64,000 nucleotides of DNA, taken from Bimastos eiseni. Taxonomy: Eukaryota > Annelida > Clitellata > Crassiclitellata > Lumbricidae. The DNA lies in the NCBI GenBank assembly GCA_959347315.1, contig OY365810.1, forward strand, positions 3,209,686 to 3,273,685. Reading direction: 5' to 3'. Within the stretch, counting starts at the first letter, position 1. Every line of letters begins with the position of its first letter. Made by a program: the position numbers and the translations under genes. A model generated the notes under the pieces. That model made no database searches. It was not told the DNA's origin and saw nothing but the letters and a program-made list of their open reading frames with translations. Positions 11,696 through 23,842 of the stretch are shown in pieces.

Positions 11696-11751
11696 TAGCA
11701 TAACTCTGAGCGTATAAACTTATATCCTGGGGTACAACAATTGCGGTATAT

Positions 11752-11783
11752 GTATGTACTATGCATGTATGTATGTATGTATG

Positions 11784-11813
<30 letters not shown>
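11752..11813 (+). repeat. (ATGT)n microsatellite
   Basis: A run of ATGT tetranucleotides. Confidence 0.95.
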
Positions 11814-11814
<1 letters not shown>

Positions 11815-12081
11815 GCAAACATCAGAAAGTCAGGGTTCAAACAGATAATCACTCAGTTGTAAGAACCGTTTGATGAATGTTTTTCAAGCTTAAGCCTTAT
11901 AGAACTTTGGACTGGGAGTGGCTCTGGGTAGATTTCTTGAAGAGTTTCACTGATTGATTGAAACAGTTGAAGCACAGTTAATGAGACTATTCAGCCCAAG
12001 AAAGAGATGCTTACAAGACCGGTAATGGCAGCGGTCGTCGTGGCGATGGTTGGAACAAGTGGACAAGTTACACGCTTGGTT

Positions 12082-12283
12082 GATCTGCCATATCCATTCC
12101 ATGTGGATTATTGGTCTTCAGTTGATCTGCCATATCCATTCCATGTGGATTATTGGTCTTCAGTTGATCTGCCATATCCATTCCATGTGGATTATTGGTC
12201 TTCAGTTGATCTGCCATATCCGTTCTATGTGGATTATTGGTATTCAGTTGATCTGCCATCTCCATTCCCTGTGGATTCTACAA
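12082..12283 (-). repeat. 42-bp exon-derived minisatellite, about 4.8 units
   Basis: Units start at 12082, 12124, 12166, 12208 and 12250. Each unit is 14 codons and reads MADQLKTNNPHGMD on the - strand. It lies exactly where the E1 exon should encode its A-D-R-x-K-T-K-R segment, so the unit looks like an amplified piece of that exon. Confidence 0.9.
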
Positions 12284-12529
12284 CAAGACACGATTCAAAC
12301 TCAAGACGGTCATATTAAAGCAATGTAGCATAGGAGGCAAAGTTATGTAAAAGAGTTGGTAGGCAGTGGCAAAGAAAGCCTAGGACGAGGTTGCAACATA
12401 GAAGAGTTGTGTGTGCATCTAGATACAAGTAAAACAGGAAGTGATCCCAAAACGGCCTTTCAATAGTCACTCAAAAAACGCATAACAGCCCCTCAAAAGA
12501 CCCTTAACAGTCCCTCAAAAGACCCTTTG

Positions 12530-12700
12530 CAGCATACGAGTCCTAGTGGCCAGTACTCTCCCTTGCCATCTCATCTTCCCATCTCAGTCAGTCCACTCGT
12601 CTCAAACAGAAATTCTGCCCTCGACGCGATTTTAACCCCAACCCTTCAATCGACAGTCAGCAGCATGCTAACCACTACACCATTCCTATTACCCCACAAT
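12530..12700 (-). repeat. tRNA-derived SINE-like sequence
   Basis: On the - strand GTGTAGTGGTTAGCATGCTG resembles an RNA polymerase III A box and GGGGTTAAAATCGC a degenerate B box about 35 bases on, followed by a non-tRNA body. No clear tail or target duplication was found. Confidence 0.55.
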
Positions 12701-13059
12701 TTATAAAGCGCCAGAAAAGAGAGATCATATGTGGTAACAGTCTATACCTGGTAACACTCAGACATGAAGGGAATGAAGACCTGGATGTAACCTCTGACCC
12801 CAGACGTCACAGATTCAAGCAACGGTCGCTGGGTCATCACACTACGCCTGAAAACAAAATAACAGTGCAACTCATGAAGCGCATCTATAATGCAAGAGGG
12901 GTTTATATGGAGCAAGCAGGGTGCACCGAGGTTCCAGAGAGCACAGTGAAATAGTATTGTACTTAAAAACATTTTATTGTATTTAAACATTTCTAGAGAG
13001 CTTCTAGTAGGGTGAACCGTTCAGAAGCGCTGCCAGTGCGCTAGGCCCCATGAGAAACA

Positions 13060-13205
13060 GGTACCAGTTGAAGAGGTACCAGAGAAAGAGGTAACAGAGA
13101 AAGAGGTAATAAAGAAAGAGGCAACAGAGAAATAGGTAACAGAGAAAGAGGTAACAGTGAAAGAGGTAACAGTAAAAGAGGTAACACTCAAAGAGGAAAC
13201 GGTTA
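13060..13205 (+). repeat. 15-bp tandem repeat
   Basis: About nine units of AGAAAGAGGTAACAG with variants. It lies in an intron of the - strand E1 pseudogene. Confidence 0.9.
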
Positions 13206-14066
13206 AATAGGCAACTTCTTGGACTTACCTTTGACTGTATCTCCTCCCTTCTGGATTGCTAAGTGCACTGATCACAACATACACTTGCTGGTAAAATCTG
13301 TCAGGGAACACCGTAATCTTCGTCTGAGCACAAGCTAAACGCAAGCAACAAATCAGCAACGATTGCAACAATATTTAAAATAGAATCGTTTTGTCTATAA
13401 AATCAATTGCAATGAAAATTTTTAATGGTGACAACTTCCAAAGCACCTATTGTCTGTTAGAACTTTCATCCCAAACATTTTATGTCACTGGAGTAATTTT
13501 TATCATTATCGTTGCTGTCGCTGAAAATATCATTGGTGTTACTAACGTCATCATCAGTATGGCTGTCACGTTACGTAAGTATGACAATTTATATTGCTCC
13601 ATCAGCCGTAAGCTGCTTCTAAGATGCCTTGCAATGTCAGTGCATATATCACAAACTAACAGAGTACAAAGCTGTAAATTTAGAAACATTATTATCTTCA
13701 CTATATGCACTCTTACCCAAAATGTCGATAAAAATTGAAGAAGCATCGTTGTCTCTTTCCTGCTACTATCAATTTGTATTACGACTGCTATTATGCAATC
13801 AATCAATCAATCAAGCTTAATATATAGAAATCTACTCAGAGGCGCACCCCGTCCAACCTCGGCCAAATAAGACAGATTTCAGAGTGGAATAATTACGAGA
13901 AATCCTAGGCAAGAGTTGAAGGTCCAATGGGAGGCTAGTATAATCAGCCGAAAAAGCAAGATACTGCATTGTCTTATTAGAATAATTATCATTAAAATCA
14001 TTCTGAAAAAAGTTACTATGACTGATCGATCTACAGTACCTTTGTGCTGATAGGCTTCAATCTTGA

Positions 14067-15549
14067 GATCTAAAATCACAAAATCATCATTTGCACGAAA
14101 CAGTGTGAAATGATCTTTGTATGAAGAACTGTATGATTTGAACAGGAAATAATGTAACTATAATAAGATTAATTATATAACATGGTCATCTAGGCTTAAT
14201 CTTATCTAAGCAAATGGTAAGCAAATCTTATCTAAGCAAATGCCTTTTGGAAAGGCTATCTCCAGTTTCATATCAAGGGACATCTTGTGAGGATGGCTCA
14301 AAAGAAGTCATTAGAGTTTTCATACTCTAACGCCCAACAAGGAAAAGCAGTCGTGCTCTTTGGTAGCTGGAAACAACAAACTATACCACAATAACAGAGA
14401 CATAATGATTTTTACATACATTATGATCATAAAGATACATAAATAATTGTAGACATATATCATGGTCAGAGAGATACAATGATCACAGAGATATAACAAA
14501 ATATCATGACTGTAGAGATATCACGAGAAATTAGATTGCAGATCTATCAATAGATACCTTGACTGCAGAGACATAATAAGAAATTGTGATCGCACAGCTG
14601 TAATAATGTATTACGATCTTTACGTATCATGATCATAAAGCTATTATAATGTGATCAATAAAAAAATCAATGACTTTTGGATGAAAATGAGTTAATACAA
14701 AAAGAACGAATGAGTGACTTAATAAACAAGGAAGCAACTGATAGACAGCAGACGGACAGGAGACACAAAGCAGGTCAGGCAAAGAGACGAATAGGTTGAC
14801 ACAGACAGACAGAGACAGGCAAACAGTGGGAAAAATTGACAGACAGACAGAGACAGGCAAACAGTGGGAAAGATTGACAGACAGACAGAGACAGAGAGAT
14901 AAAGAAGCAAGCAGACGAAAGGGCTGACAAGTAGAGAGATGTAAACAAACGTGTGTATGCTGAGGTCTGAAAAGAAACTGTTGGTTCAATGTTTTTATCA
15001 AATTGTAGTCGGTGATAAAAAGCTAAAAACAAATCAAAATTTCGTCAGAATCGATCTATTCTAAACATTTGATCAAATCAAAGCCATCAAAATAATAGAA
15101 ACAAAATCTCATAAATAAGCACCACCTACTCAATTCTGATTAGTTCTCAGCCCCATGAGAACCTCCCTTTCCCTAGTGACTTACATAATTTTGATCCTTC
15201 TCAACCAGTGTCAATAACTTGATAATGATTGGTCCCCACACTATGTAACCTACTAAAATACGATTGGATCATAGCATAACATACCTAACTACAATCCTAA
15301 CCAATGTGTTCAACTGAAACTGACCTGTCCATAAGCAGAAGACTGCCCAGCGCCCAACAAGGAAAAGTGCTTTAGCATTTCACAACCATTGGCACCTCAT
15401 CCCACCTGGAAAAACAGCCTCTGCAACTCAACCTTCCATCAACAGATTAAAATAGAAATAATCAATCATGGAAATTAAACAGTTATTTTTAAAATTTGCC
15501 TTATCAGTGCTTGAAGAAACTATGCACAGCTTTATTATTCTGATTGGTT
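14067..15549 (-). repeat. Right arm of the 1.5 kb inverted repeat
   Basis: Inverted copy of 1605-3096. It differs by a partial duplication in the CTGT-rich stretch (14805-14895), a 6-base deletion in the exon at 14951-15022, and loss of about 90 bases around 14331-14366. The inner edge falls 3 bases inside the next E1 exon (14069-14023), so the junction sits at an exon boundary. Confidence 0.92.
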
Positions 15550-15599
15550 TATAAACCGAACTATTTCTGTTATGTGCATATAACTAACTTTGGTAAACC

Positions 15600-15990
15600 G
15601 TAGTTTAGTATTAATGGATTGATGAAAACAATTATTGTGTAAATAGAAGTTTGATAGATGAAAGTTTTATTGCATCACTAGAAACTAGATTCATTAAAAC
15701 AAATATATTTTCAACAGAAGCTGCATAGATGAAAGTATTATTACCTAAATAGAAGCTGGATTAATGAATGGAATTAAATAAAACTATAGGTGGATAAACA
15801 ATGAGGCGGGAATTATTAAGATATTCATGTGGGTCTGCCGATTGATGAAATAATTAATATTCAAGCTGGATTGATGAAAGTAACCCGTTCGGGTGGGATC
15901 GGGAATGATAAAACGATTTCTGCTTGACTAGAAGCTGGATCTTTAATGAGAATAAGAATCTCGCTAGAGGCCGGATTGATGAAAAACCTC
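15600..15990. repeat. Degenerate 40-bp minisatellite array
   Basis: Units of the AGAAGCTGGATTGATGAAAG type, the same family as at 7080, 9110, 34180 and 40730. No gene is visible between 15550 and 16590. Confidence 0.65.
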
Positions 15991-16593
15991 TGTATCGATA
16001 GTTCGAAAATTCAGCAAGGACCACCAGACCAAAGCGATGATACGTTGCTAAAACGAAGAACGGGCAATTTGATTTAGACAAAGCTTTTTTTGTTTTTATC
16101 AGTTTTGCAAACTTAATATAATTTTTTTAAATTCTATATCCATAAATATAACAACGATGACTTGTTTAAAAAAAATTCTTATTGACCTTGACGAATTTAT
16201 AAATAAATCATCAAGCCGTTGAGTCGCTGATTATTTCTATGCAGACTGACAGAGGTATAGGCTACTTAATTCATATGTCATATTAATACTTATATAAAAT
16301 ATTAATAGGTCTACTTTAGAGAAAATAGCAGGCGTAATATTAGTCCTATAGGTCAGTGGGCCTCCAAACTACAGCTTTGCCTGGGGCCGCCAAATGTCTA
16401 GAGCCGGACCTGCGTTCAAATTTCATCTAAACTTATTTTACCTAAAAACAGAGAGCGAGTACACACTGGATAACTTACGTCTATTGGCGTATCTACGCTG
16501 TTGACTATGCTGCCGTCTCGCGCTTGTATATTAACAGTTTGAAGTGTCACTTGACGTTTGATCCCATTCGGAAATCAATATCTCTCTCCAGCG

Positions 16594-17437
16594 TAGGGTT
16601 ACCAGGTGTCCGGTTTTCAACCGGACAGTCCGGTATTTGAGCAGACTGTCCGGGATAAAATTAAAATAAATACCGGACATGTATATGTCCGGTTTTTCTA
16701 AAATTTTCTCAATTTCTGTTTGTTTTCGTGCTCGTTTTATTATTTACACATTATTTTTTTCAAAAATCAAAATTTCTTAAAGAACTACGCTCGTTGTTGT
16801 TGTTGTTGTCTTCTTATTTATCGTCGATTTCACTTAGGCAGCTGTGAATGGGCTGTCGAATTGCCTGTTACATAACTCTTTGCTTAAAATTTTTGTGTCG
16901 CCATCTATCACTTGAGTAAGTTGAGTTGGTATTTGTAACGTGTCACATTAGAAGTTTAGAACTATTCTCTTATTATTTACTTCAAGTCTTATAATAATAG
17001 TCTAACTCTTATTCATTTTCTGCCCACGGAGCCCCGAGAGAAGCAGAACGGGTTTTGAAAATGGGGAGGGGGCGGCGGAATGAGGACTCATGTATTTAAC
17101 CAGTTTCCTGACTTTTGACTCCACAGAGAGTAATAGTGTTTAGGAGTAATAACCGTTCAGAGCTTTTGGGGGGCGTTTGTGATGGCCCGATGGGGAGGGT
17201 TCAGAGAGGGTTTTTTACGGTTTTACCCTCATCCCTGTGAGGAAGCCCATGAAACACAATCAATCCTATGATTCCTGTTTAAAAAAAATGCACTGATAAC
17301 AATAATATAACAATATACACAATTTTCCCATGGGTAATACTCTCGTACCCCTCCCCCGCTTTGCGTGATACCCGGGAAGAGAAGGATGGGATTGGGAAGG
17401 TGTCCAGTATTTTCAGAAAAGGTATCTGGCAACCCTA
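16594..17437. mobile_element. hAT-type element, non-autonomous
   Basis: Terminal inverted repeats TAGGGTTACCAGGTGTCC at the left and GGTATCTGGCAACCCTA at the right are imperfect copies. A perfect 8-base target duplication CTCCAGCG lies at 16586-16593 and 17438-17445. The left end repeats GTCCGG motifs (ACCGGACAGTCCGG). No transposase is recognisable inside. Confidence 0.8.
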
Positions 17438-17445
17438 CTCCAGCG

Positions 17446-20400
17446 ACGCATCTGCAAGTGAATATCGAGTTACCGACCATACCTGAAAGTCAGTAGGCCC
17501 TTCTGAAGAAAGTATTTATGATGGATGAAACACCATTGAGATTCACTCGAGGCTATAAATTAAGATTTTGAACTTTTGGTGCATATCCTAAAGCCCTCGA
17601 TGGTCTTTCTGTGTTAATATAATTATGGGTCTCTATGCTGATATTCATACAGATTGACATGTATACATGTACAATGCTGAGTTACGCACGAATAAGAATG
17701 TTTGAACGTCTAACGGAAACACATCTCCCACAACTTGTAAATACGCATGTACCACTTCCCTAAAGCACAGCTGTGCTAATTTCTTGCGTCATAGACTACT
17801 GTTAATTAAGTTGATGTAGGCCTAATATTGTGTGACTAATCTTTCATGTAATTCATAATAAGAAAATTTAATGAAAGGCCATGGTAAAGGACATTTTGAC
17901 ACATCAAATACGTCGATCATAACTTGGTCAAATGTAATTTACATAATGTGTAATAATTATTGTTAATATTATTAATATGCAATATTATTGCAAACGTCTT
18001 TTGTATTTTGCTCTGTTCTGCGACCATGCACAAAAGTGATGCCACTAATGACGCTATGACCAAATCCAATGTGGTCACCGTCGGCCATTTAAGAAATTGA
18101 CCTGTTTTTGTTTCTTGCAGCAAAGGTACGTGAAATACCTATAATGTGACAGTTACTGATGTCGGTGTGTAGAATTCATTTATGATAGTGTTTTCGTCAT
18201 TAGAGTCTTCTTTAGCTTGATAGGTCATGATCTAGGAATTTGGTTGAATCAACCATGTCGAATTTGACTTGGCAGAATGTAGACTTTATATTGTAAATTA
18301 CTATGTGTGACTGCTCATATCGGTGACTATGTGCACTTATCTCATATGCTGTGGTTTTCATCAGACGTGTGGTGTTCAGACCTAGCGTGGTGGAGTGGAC
18401 GTTGAATGACATCCATAATATATGGGTTCGTACTGGTATGCTTATTGTTCAGGACGAGATCCGGTCGCTCCAGTGTGACATAATTATTCTGATATCACAA
18501 GAACTAAAATTTTATTGATCGCATGATATGCAGCCTGCGCTCTAACCAATATAGCTGACTGGGCGACTGAGATGCATATCCAGTGCATACACAGCTGAAA
18601 GTATTGTAGATTATACTTGCTGAAAACAAACGCTGCTCTATAACAGTCTGAGTCCTTTTCAACAAATGGATGCGTTGCATGAGGATGGGAATTTGAGAAG
18701 GACTGGAGTTTGGTTGCAGCATCCTCGAGAGTATGAAACTGGTATCAACTTGTGGCTGCTGTTGAGAATCTGTGCCGATCTCTGCAGAATGTAATTGCAT
18801 AAACTACCTACCCTGTGAATCATTGTATTTTTAACAAATCGTACTGCTAGAATTCACACATCCGGAGCACTACTGAGTGTCCAGGATCGCTCAGGATGGT
18901 GCTACTTTGTCAGAGGTGACATAAAGGCTGATCAGACCTCACAGCGAGTTTCGTAGGTTTCTGGAGGTCACTGTGTGGTCAGAACCACCCGCGATTCTAC
19001 GGAAGAATTCGAATTCTTGCTTTAAAAATTCGGGTCTGTATCCAGGCCTCCTCACATTTCTCACTTTCTAATCTCAATTACCCCATGAACCACATAATGT
19101 CATCTAAAGTAGGCCTATGCGTTGACCAAAACTCGCCGTCTCACATTTAGCAATTCCGTCTCAAAGCTCATAGATATTCTCCAGTATAATTATGTGCAAA
19201 CATTGACATCAATGACCATGACCTCAGTCTCATCTTTTTCGAAATGTTAAGATCAGCAATCTGGTACCCATCTCAGCTATATTGAGTTGTCTCTTTTTCA
19301 TTAATTCTCTCATTTCGATAATTTATATAGCGCCACTTCAAGCAAAACTATTCTGATGTGCTCTCAGCTCAGCCAAGGCTAAGAATATATGACTTTACAG
19401 CTTACAAAAGGTAGGTCATTGTAAGGGGAAGACAGAGGGCAACCGGAAGCCCATTCTGGGTGGATTGACCAACCACTGAGAAAGCTCGAAGCAACTTTAG
19501 CGACGAACTGGCTCTGAAGATCAGAGGCTCGCCTTTAGCATCCCTCTTAAGGCAGGGAAGCGCATGCAGTGAACTGTCTCAACATCAGGCATATCCATTA
19601 TTTGATAGGAACATTAACACACACAATCACATCCGTCATCAATATGGGATATAACTGGCATCGCAGAAAACAAGTGGAATCTGCAGCCTTTTGTTATACA
19701 CTTTTTCGCAATTGAGCCCATGGTACCAGTTCTCCTGTTTCTGCCGCTGATGCACTTCCAGCAATAGCGACAAGTAGTGAAGATATCCCATTCGTATTAT
19801 TGGATCGAGGAAGCAGACGCCAGCCAGGATGGTGGTGCATGCATTGTTTTGTATTGTTTGTACTCATTTCTATAGCATATCTCCCACTTCAACCTAATCA
19901 GAGGAACTCTCAGTGCCAAAAGATCCCGTGTGAAAAGGAAGTCTTAAGAATATAGACAAAAATAGAAGCATCCCGAGTACAAATCATAGTAAAGTCATAG
20001 AGGACATAATTATGATTCCAAAGCAAAGCGCGATACTAACACAAGATCATGTCGATCTAAAAAACTAAGCATTCGACGAGAGGCAGCCGAAATAGTATGG
20101 CTGATAAGGTCACAGAGATTGCTATCACATCTTAGTCCACCTCATTGGTCTACACTCGAGTAGACTTTTGCAATGATTGTCTACCTATTCAGCAGCGTAT
20201 ACAGTTTGAAGCCATTATTCACGACTGCCTACTTGGGTAGCCCAAGATCTACCTGAGGGTTTCCTACACTCTGGCGCCCTCGTGATCTGCAATGTCTTCC
20301 TTGTTATCTTTCAATTGTTAGAGTATGGGCTATAGGCAGCTCTCGGGACTTTAACATTTGAATAGACTGCATTCCTTAATGCTTGTGCACGAGGGACGAA

Positions 20401-20690
20401 GGAGTGGTCTTCTATATATAAGAGAACGGATGTATTGGAACGGCCCATTTTCCGGTTTTGGGTTTCACGGTGAAACATGTTTAGGCCTCTTGCCTGTATT
20501 GTTGGCTTTGTGGTTCTTCTATAACAGGTTTTAGTTACTTCTTCATTGTATTAAATAGGCTTTTGTTAAACTACGAGCACGCCTGGTGATTGTCTTTATT
20601 ACCAGCCTTTGTAACGGATCTAGGACAATTACCCCGGACAATTACTCCCGTACAAATTACCTCCCGAATAGCATAAGGATAAGACGCGAC
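17446..20690. other. No gene recognised; one interspersed repeat
   Basis: I see no exon with convincing homology. About 19314-19570 is an interspersed repeat starting TTTATATAGCGCC. The same box begins the repeats near 23390 and 58446. Confidence 0.5.
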
Positions 20691-20985
20691 ATAAATGCAT
20701 ACATAAATATATACATACATACATACATATATATACATGCATACATGCATGCATGCATGCATACGTGTATGCATGTATGTATTTATGTATGTATGTATGT
20801 ATGTATGTATGTATGCATTTATGCATGTATGTATGCATATATATAAATATATACATAACTATCTATGTATGCATGTATGTATGCATACATACATACATAT
20901 GTACGCATGCATACATACATAGATGCATACAGGCATACGCACATACATAACTACATGCATACATGCATGCATACTTGTAATTGTC
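20690..20985. repeat. (ATGC/ATAC)n microsatellite cluster
   Basis: Mixed CATA, CATG and TATG tetranucleotide runs in both directions. Open frames here on both strands are repeat artefacts. Confidence 0.95.
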
Positions 20986-21229
20986 CTGTTACCTTTGTGA
21001 CTGCTATATTTTTAATTTATGTTGTTATGTCTATGATTTGAATGAAATTATAATTATCCCTTTTTCTAACTAGTCTTTATTCGTCAAATATAGTCCAGTT
21101 CTAACACAATATGCATGTAAGCCTTCATGATATTCCGCAAATGGCTCCAAATTTAAGGTACGGGAGGGGGCAATTTTTGCGTCTTAAGGAGAAATATCTT
21201 GCCTTCCTGGCACTTAGAACCGAGGGTTG

Positions 21230-21420
21230 CCTCTATCACTCATGGGGCGATTGACGCCCTTGACCCTCACCACGCATAACTTGACTGTAAACGACCCTCA
21301 CCACGCTTAGCCTGACCCTAAACGACCCATACCCTTATCATAACCGACCCGCACCACGCATAACCTGACCCTAACCGACCCTCACGATGCCTAACCTGAC
21401 CCTAACTGATATGCGACGAA
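21230..21420 (+). repeat. Minisatellite with CCCTAA-like units
   Basis: Four to five units of about 35 bases, of the form CGACCCTCACCACGCATAAC followed by CTGACCCTAAC. A weaker copy of the same family lies at about 59600-59695. Confidence 0.8.
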
Positions 21421-22472
21421 ATGAATTGCGGCGAAATTTTCTGCAACGAAATGATCTGCAACTTAATGAACGGTCACCCCAATGACCATCTCCCGCAGAC
21501 CATTTCCTAATAACTGAACCACCAGCATTAGGGTCGACTCTCAGTATTTTACATGACGAAGAATCAGTAGCATAGAGACTCACATCACATCGGCCTATTG
21601 TATCATCGTACATGCAATTTTCGATGGATAACTGACTTCCTTCAATTCCAATTCATATTTCAATAATACTTATAAGGTTAATTGTATCATACATGTAGAC
21701 CTCTACATTGGTGCTAGATTCGTTTGTGGACGGTTATGGTCACTATCGGGTCTATCACAGCATCGCCGCTCAACCATCACTACATGAACATCTCCATTGT
21801 TCTTTGTTATGTCCCACCTCCCCTCTAAATAAACAGTTGTTCAAGTTGTTAATTATGATCTCAAACATTTTTGAAATTGCTTGAATTTTTGCTATAAAAA
21901 TGCATGAAAAGTGTACAAATACCTGCTTAGATAAGGTGCTCGTCATGAATAAACCTTTACCTTTAAATAAATAAATAAATTAATCAATCAGTCAGTCAAT
22001 GAATCAGTCAATCAAACAATCAATCAATCAATAGTTGTTTATGCAGCAATCTGAAGTCAGCATCAGGTACATAAGCGTAGTTGGTATTGATTATCGATCG
22101 CCATGGAAACCCAACTATAGGGGTCAAATGGAATGCGCTGATTTGAACAGAAACAACTTTTGTCCGTTGAAGGTGAAGAGAGAACTGTTAGCCAATCTTC
22201 TGCAGTCTTCTTCCGTCGAGTATTTTTATCTTGTTATTTCAGGTTGACAATTTCATTTACGCCTGGGTTAGTTCGTTATTTATTTTAATTTAATCTTGTG
22301 GAATATCTTTGCCCATAAGTAGGCCTAATACTATGTCTTTTAACTCGTAAATTATATTTTCACATCTTTACAGTTTCTTTCTCAAAAGCCAACAATGTTA
22401 ATTTCTCAAACTGGAGCAGACCTGCCAAATAGACGAGAATTTATGTTATGGTATAGAACAGGAAGTTCTGCA

Positions 22473-22737
22473 TCATTTTTTATCCAATGCTATTTTGAAT
22501 CTGGCCTGTATGCTTGACATGTCAAAGACTGATACTCTTCCATCACTCCATGGTTTCATGTTGCTGATCCATTGGTTGTTGCTAACAAACATCCGTTTAT
22601 TTTCTTCGTCCAAACAAATCCGATTAGGAAATCGTGAGGATTCGCCATGGAATAACGATATTGCTTGAAGGAATTTCAGGCCTGGACTTAGCAGCACCAC
22701 TCTGCTGTTATCCTTGATAACATTGAACTCTTAGAAG
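22473..22737 (-). CDS. NHL-repeat (TRIM-like) protein fragment
   Basis: On the - strand an open stretch reads NVIKDNSRVVLLSPGLKF, then FPNRICLDEENKRMFVSN and DGRVSVFDM, ending at a stop at 22473. NHL repeats form beta-propeller blades, and the pattern of a P-x-x-I/L-C-L-D-E-E-x-x-R-x-F-V block after a V-V-L-L strand is common in invertebrate TRIM2/3- and TRIM71-like proteins. The stop may be the true C-terminus. A possible second piece lies at 21613-21480 (SLYATDSSSCKILRVD, SVIRKW), further downstream. RING, B-box and coiled-coil exons were not found, so this is a partial gene or a stranded exon. Confidence 0.5.
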
Positions 22738-23842
22738 CTGCTTTGGGTGTCAATTTCGGTTCAGCTACAACTAAAAAACATCAACACCAACATTTGCAAA
22801 TGTTCAAAATTGTCCACCAAATATTATGAGCTACATCACGTGAATATTCTGCCATTTGACGAAGCTAAGTTTAACTTGAAGTAGTTATACACTCTTGCAG
22901 CTGTGATTTAAACTTAGAGATGCTTCTATGCACAATGGTTGAGGCAAAAGTATAGGTTTTATCCCAGTTAGTAACACACAGTCACTAAGTAATTGTTTGG
23001 AAGACAGGATCATAATTACCAATGTTACAGTATTGAGCTGCAGACCATTGATTATGAACAGATAGTCGGTACAGATGGCCGCAATCGATAGAATTGGTTC
23101 ACCGGACGAATATGACCGCTTACATTGTGCAATCCCGATAACGAAAATAGCGTTCATGACGAAGAAAAGTTATTTCAATTTAATTGAGGAGTTGGAAGAA
23201 GAGTTGAAGGCGACAACAACTATGACCAATTAGGTGACCAATTGATGATGATGTGTTAAAGAAGATTCAGAAGAGTTGAAGGCGACAACAACTATGACCA
23301 ATTAGGTGACCAATTGACGAGAACTGCATCTTGAAATGGTTAGTAGCTACAATTTGTATTGTACTGAATTGTGTTTCTAGATTCATATAGCACCTCTCAT
23401 AAAATAACTATTCAAAGCAGTTCTCGGCGCTGGTCTATTATGATGTTAATTGTCAGCTTAAACGAGTATTGTCACAACAATTAGCAAAACAGGGCACTAT
23501 AGGCACAGAAATACTGAAAGTCACCTGTTGTGGGTACATTCACAAGCGTGGATCCAACCAAGGGATTTCCGTAGACTGATGTTATGGTGTCAAGAGTCTC
23601 TGGGCCAGATTGCGTAAAAAGGGTAGAGCGACAACGACTGTCGACAGCGATTCGCAGACTTTGGTAACGACGAATAAATTTACCACGTTGGCAATATTTA
23701 TATTGTAAAGAATACCACAATAATAAAGAAGCTTGCGAATGTCTCTACTCTACAGATTCCAAATACTGTAATGTATTGACGTCGAAAACTTATCAAGATA
23801 CATACTGACTCGGCACAGAATCCGGTCTATTACGTACACATG

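Larger units (their letters stand above)
11057..15405 (-). pseudogene. UBA6: UBA6-like E1, 3' part on the opposite strand
   Basis: Read on the - strand, these exons continue the + strand E1 at 492-2808. Copies of exons four to six lie in the inverted-repeat arm: 15405-15325 (same TGA), 15022-14951 (6 bases shorter, reads NQQFLFRPQHTH) and a broken one from 14366. Then come 14069-14023 (LKIEAYQHK; end uncertain), 13323-13229 (KITVFPDRFYQQVYVVISAL), 12847-12748 (MTQRPLLESVTSGVRGYIQV), about 12280-12015 (VPTIATTTAAITGL) and 11184-11057 (VALELIKVVKGSALD, INLALP). Phases join for 13323-13229 to 12847-12748 and for 12015 to 11184. The roughly 300 residues with the catalytic cysteine domain should lie between 12748 and 12280 and are not there, and the exon ending at 12015 is invaded by a 42-bp tandem repeat with a 7-base deletion. 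The C-terminal ubiquitin-fold exons were not found. Probably dead. Confidence 0.8.

Noticed and set aside
13060..13205. CRISPR-like regular repeat
   Set aside because: Contiguous 15-base tandem units without spacers in a eukaryotic genome.
20571..20950. Overlapping open frames on both strands rich in Met, Tyr, Ile, His and Cys
   Set aside because: They come from CATA/CATG tetranucleotide repeats.
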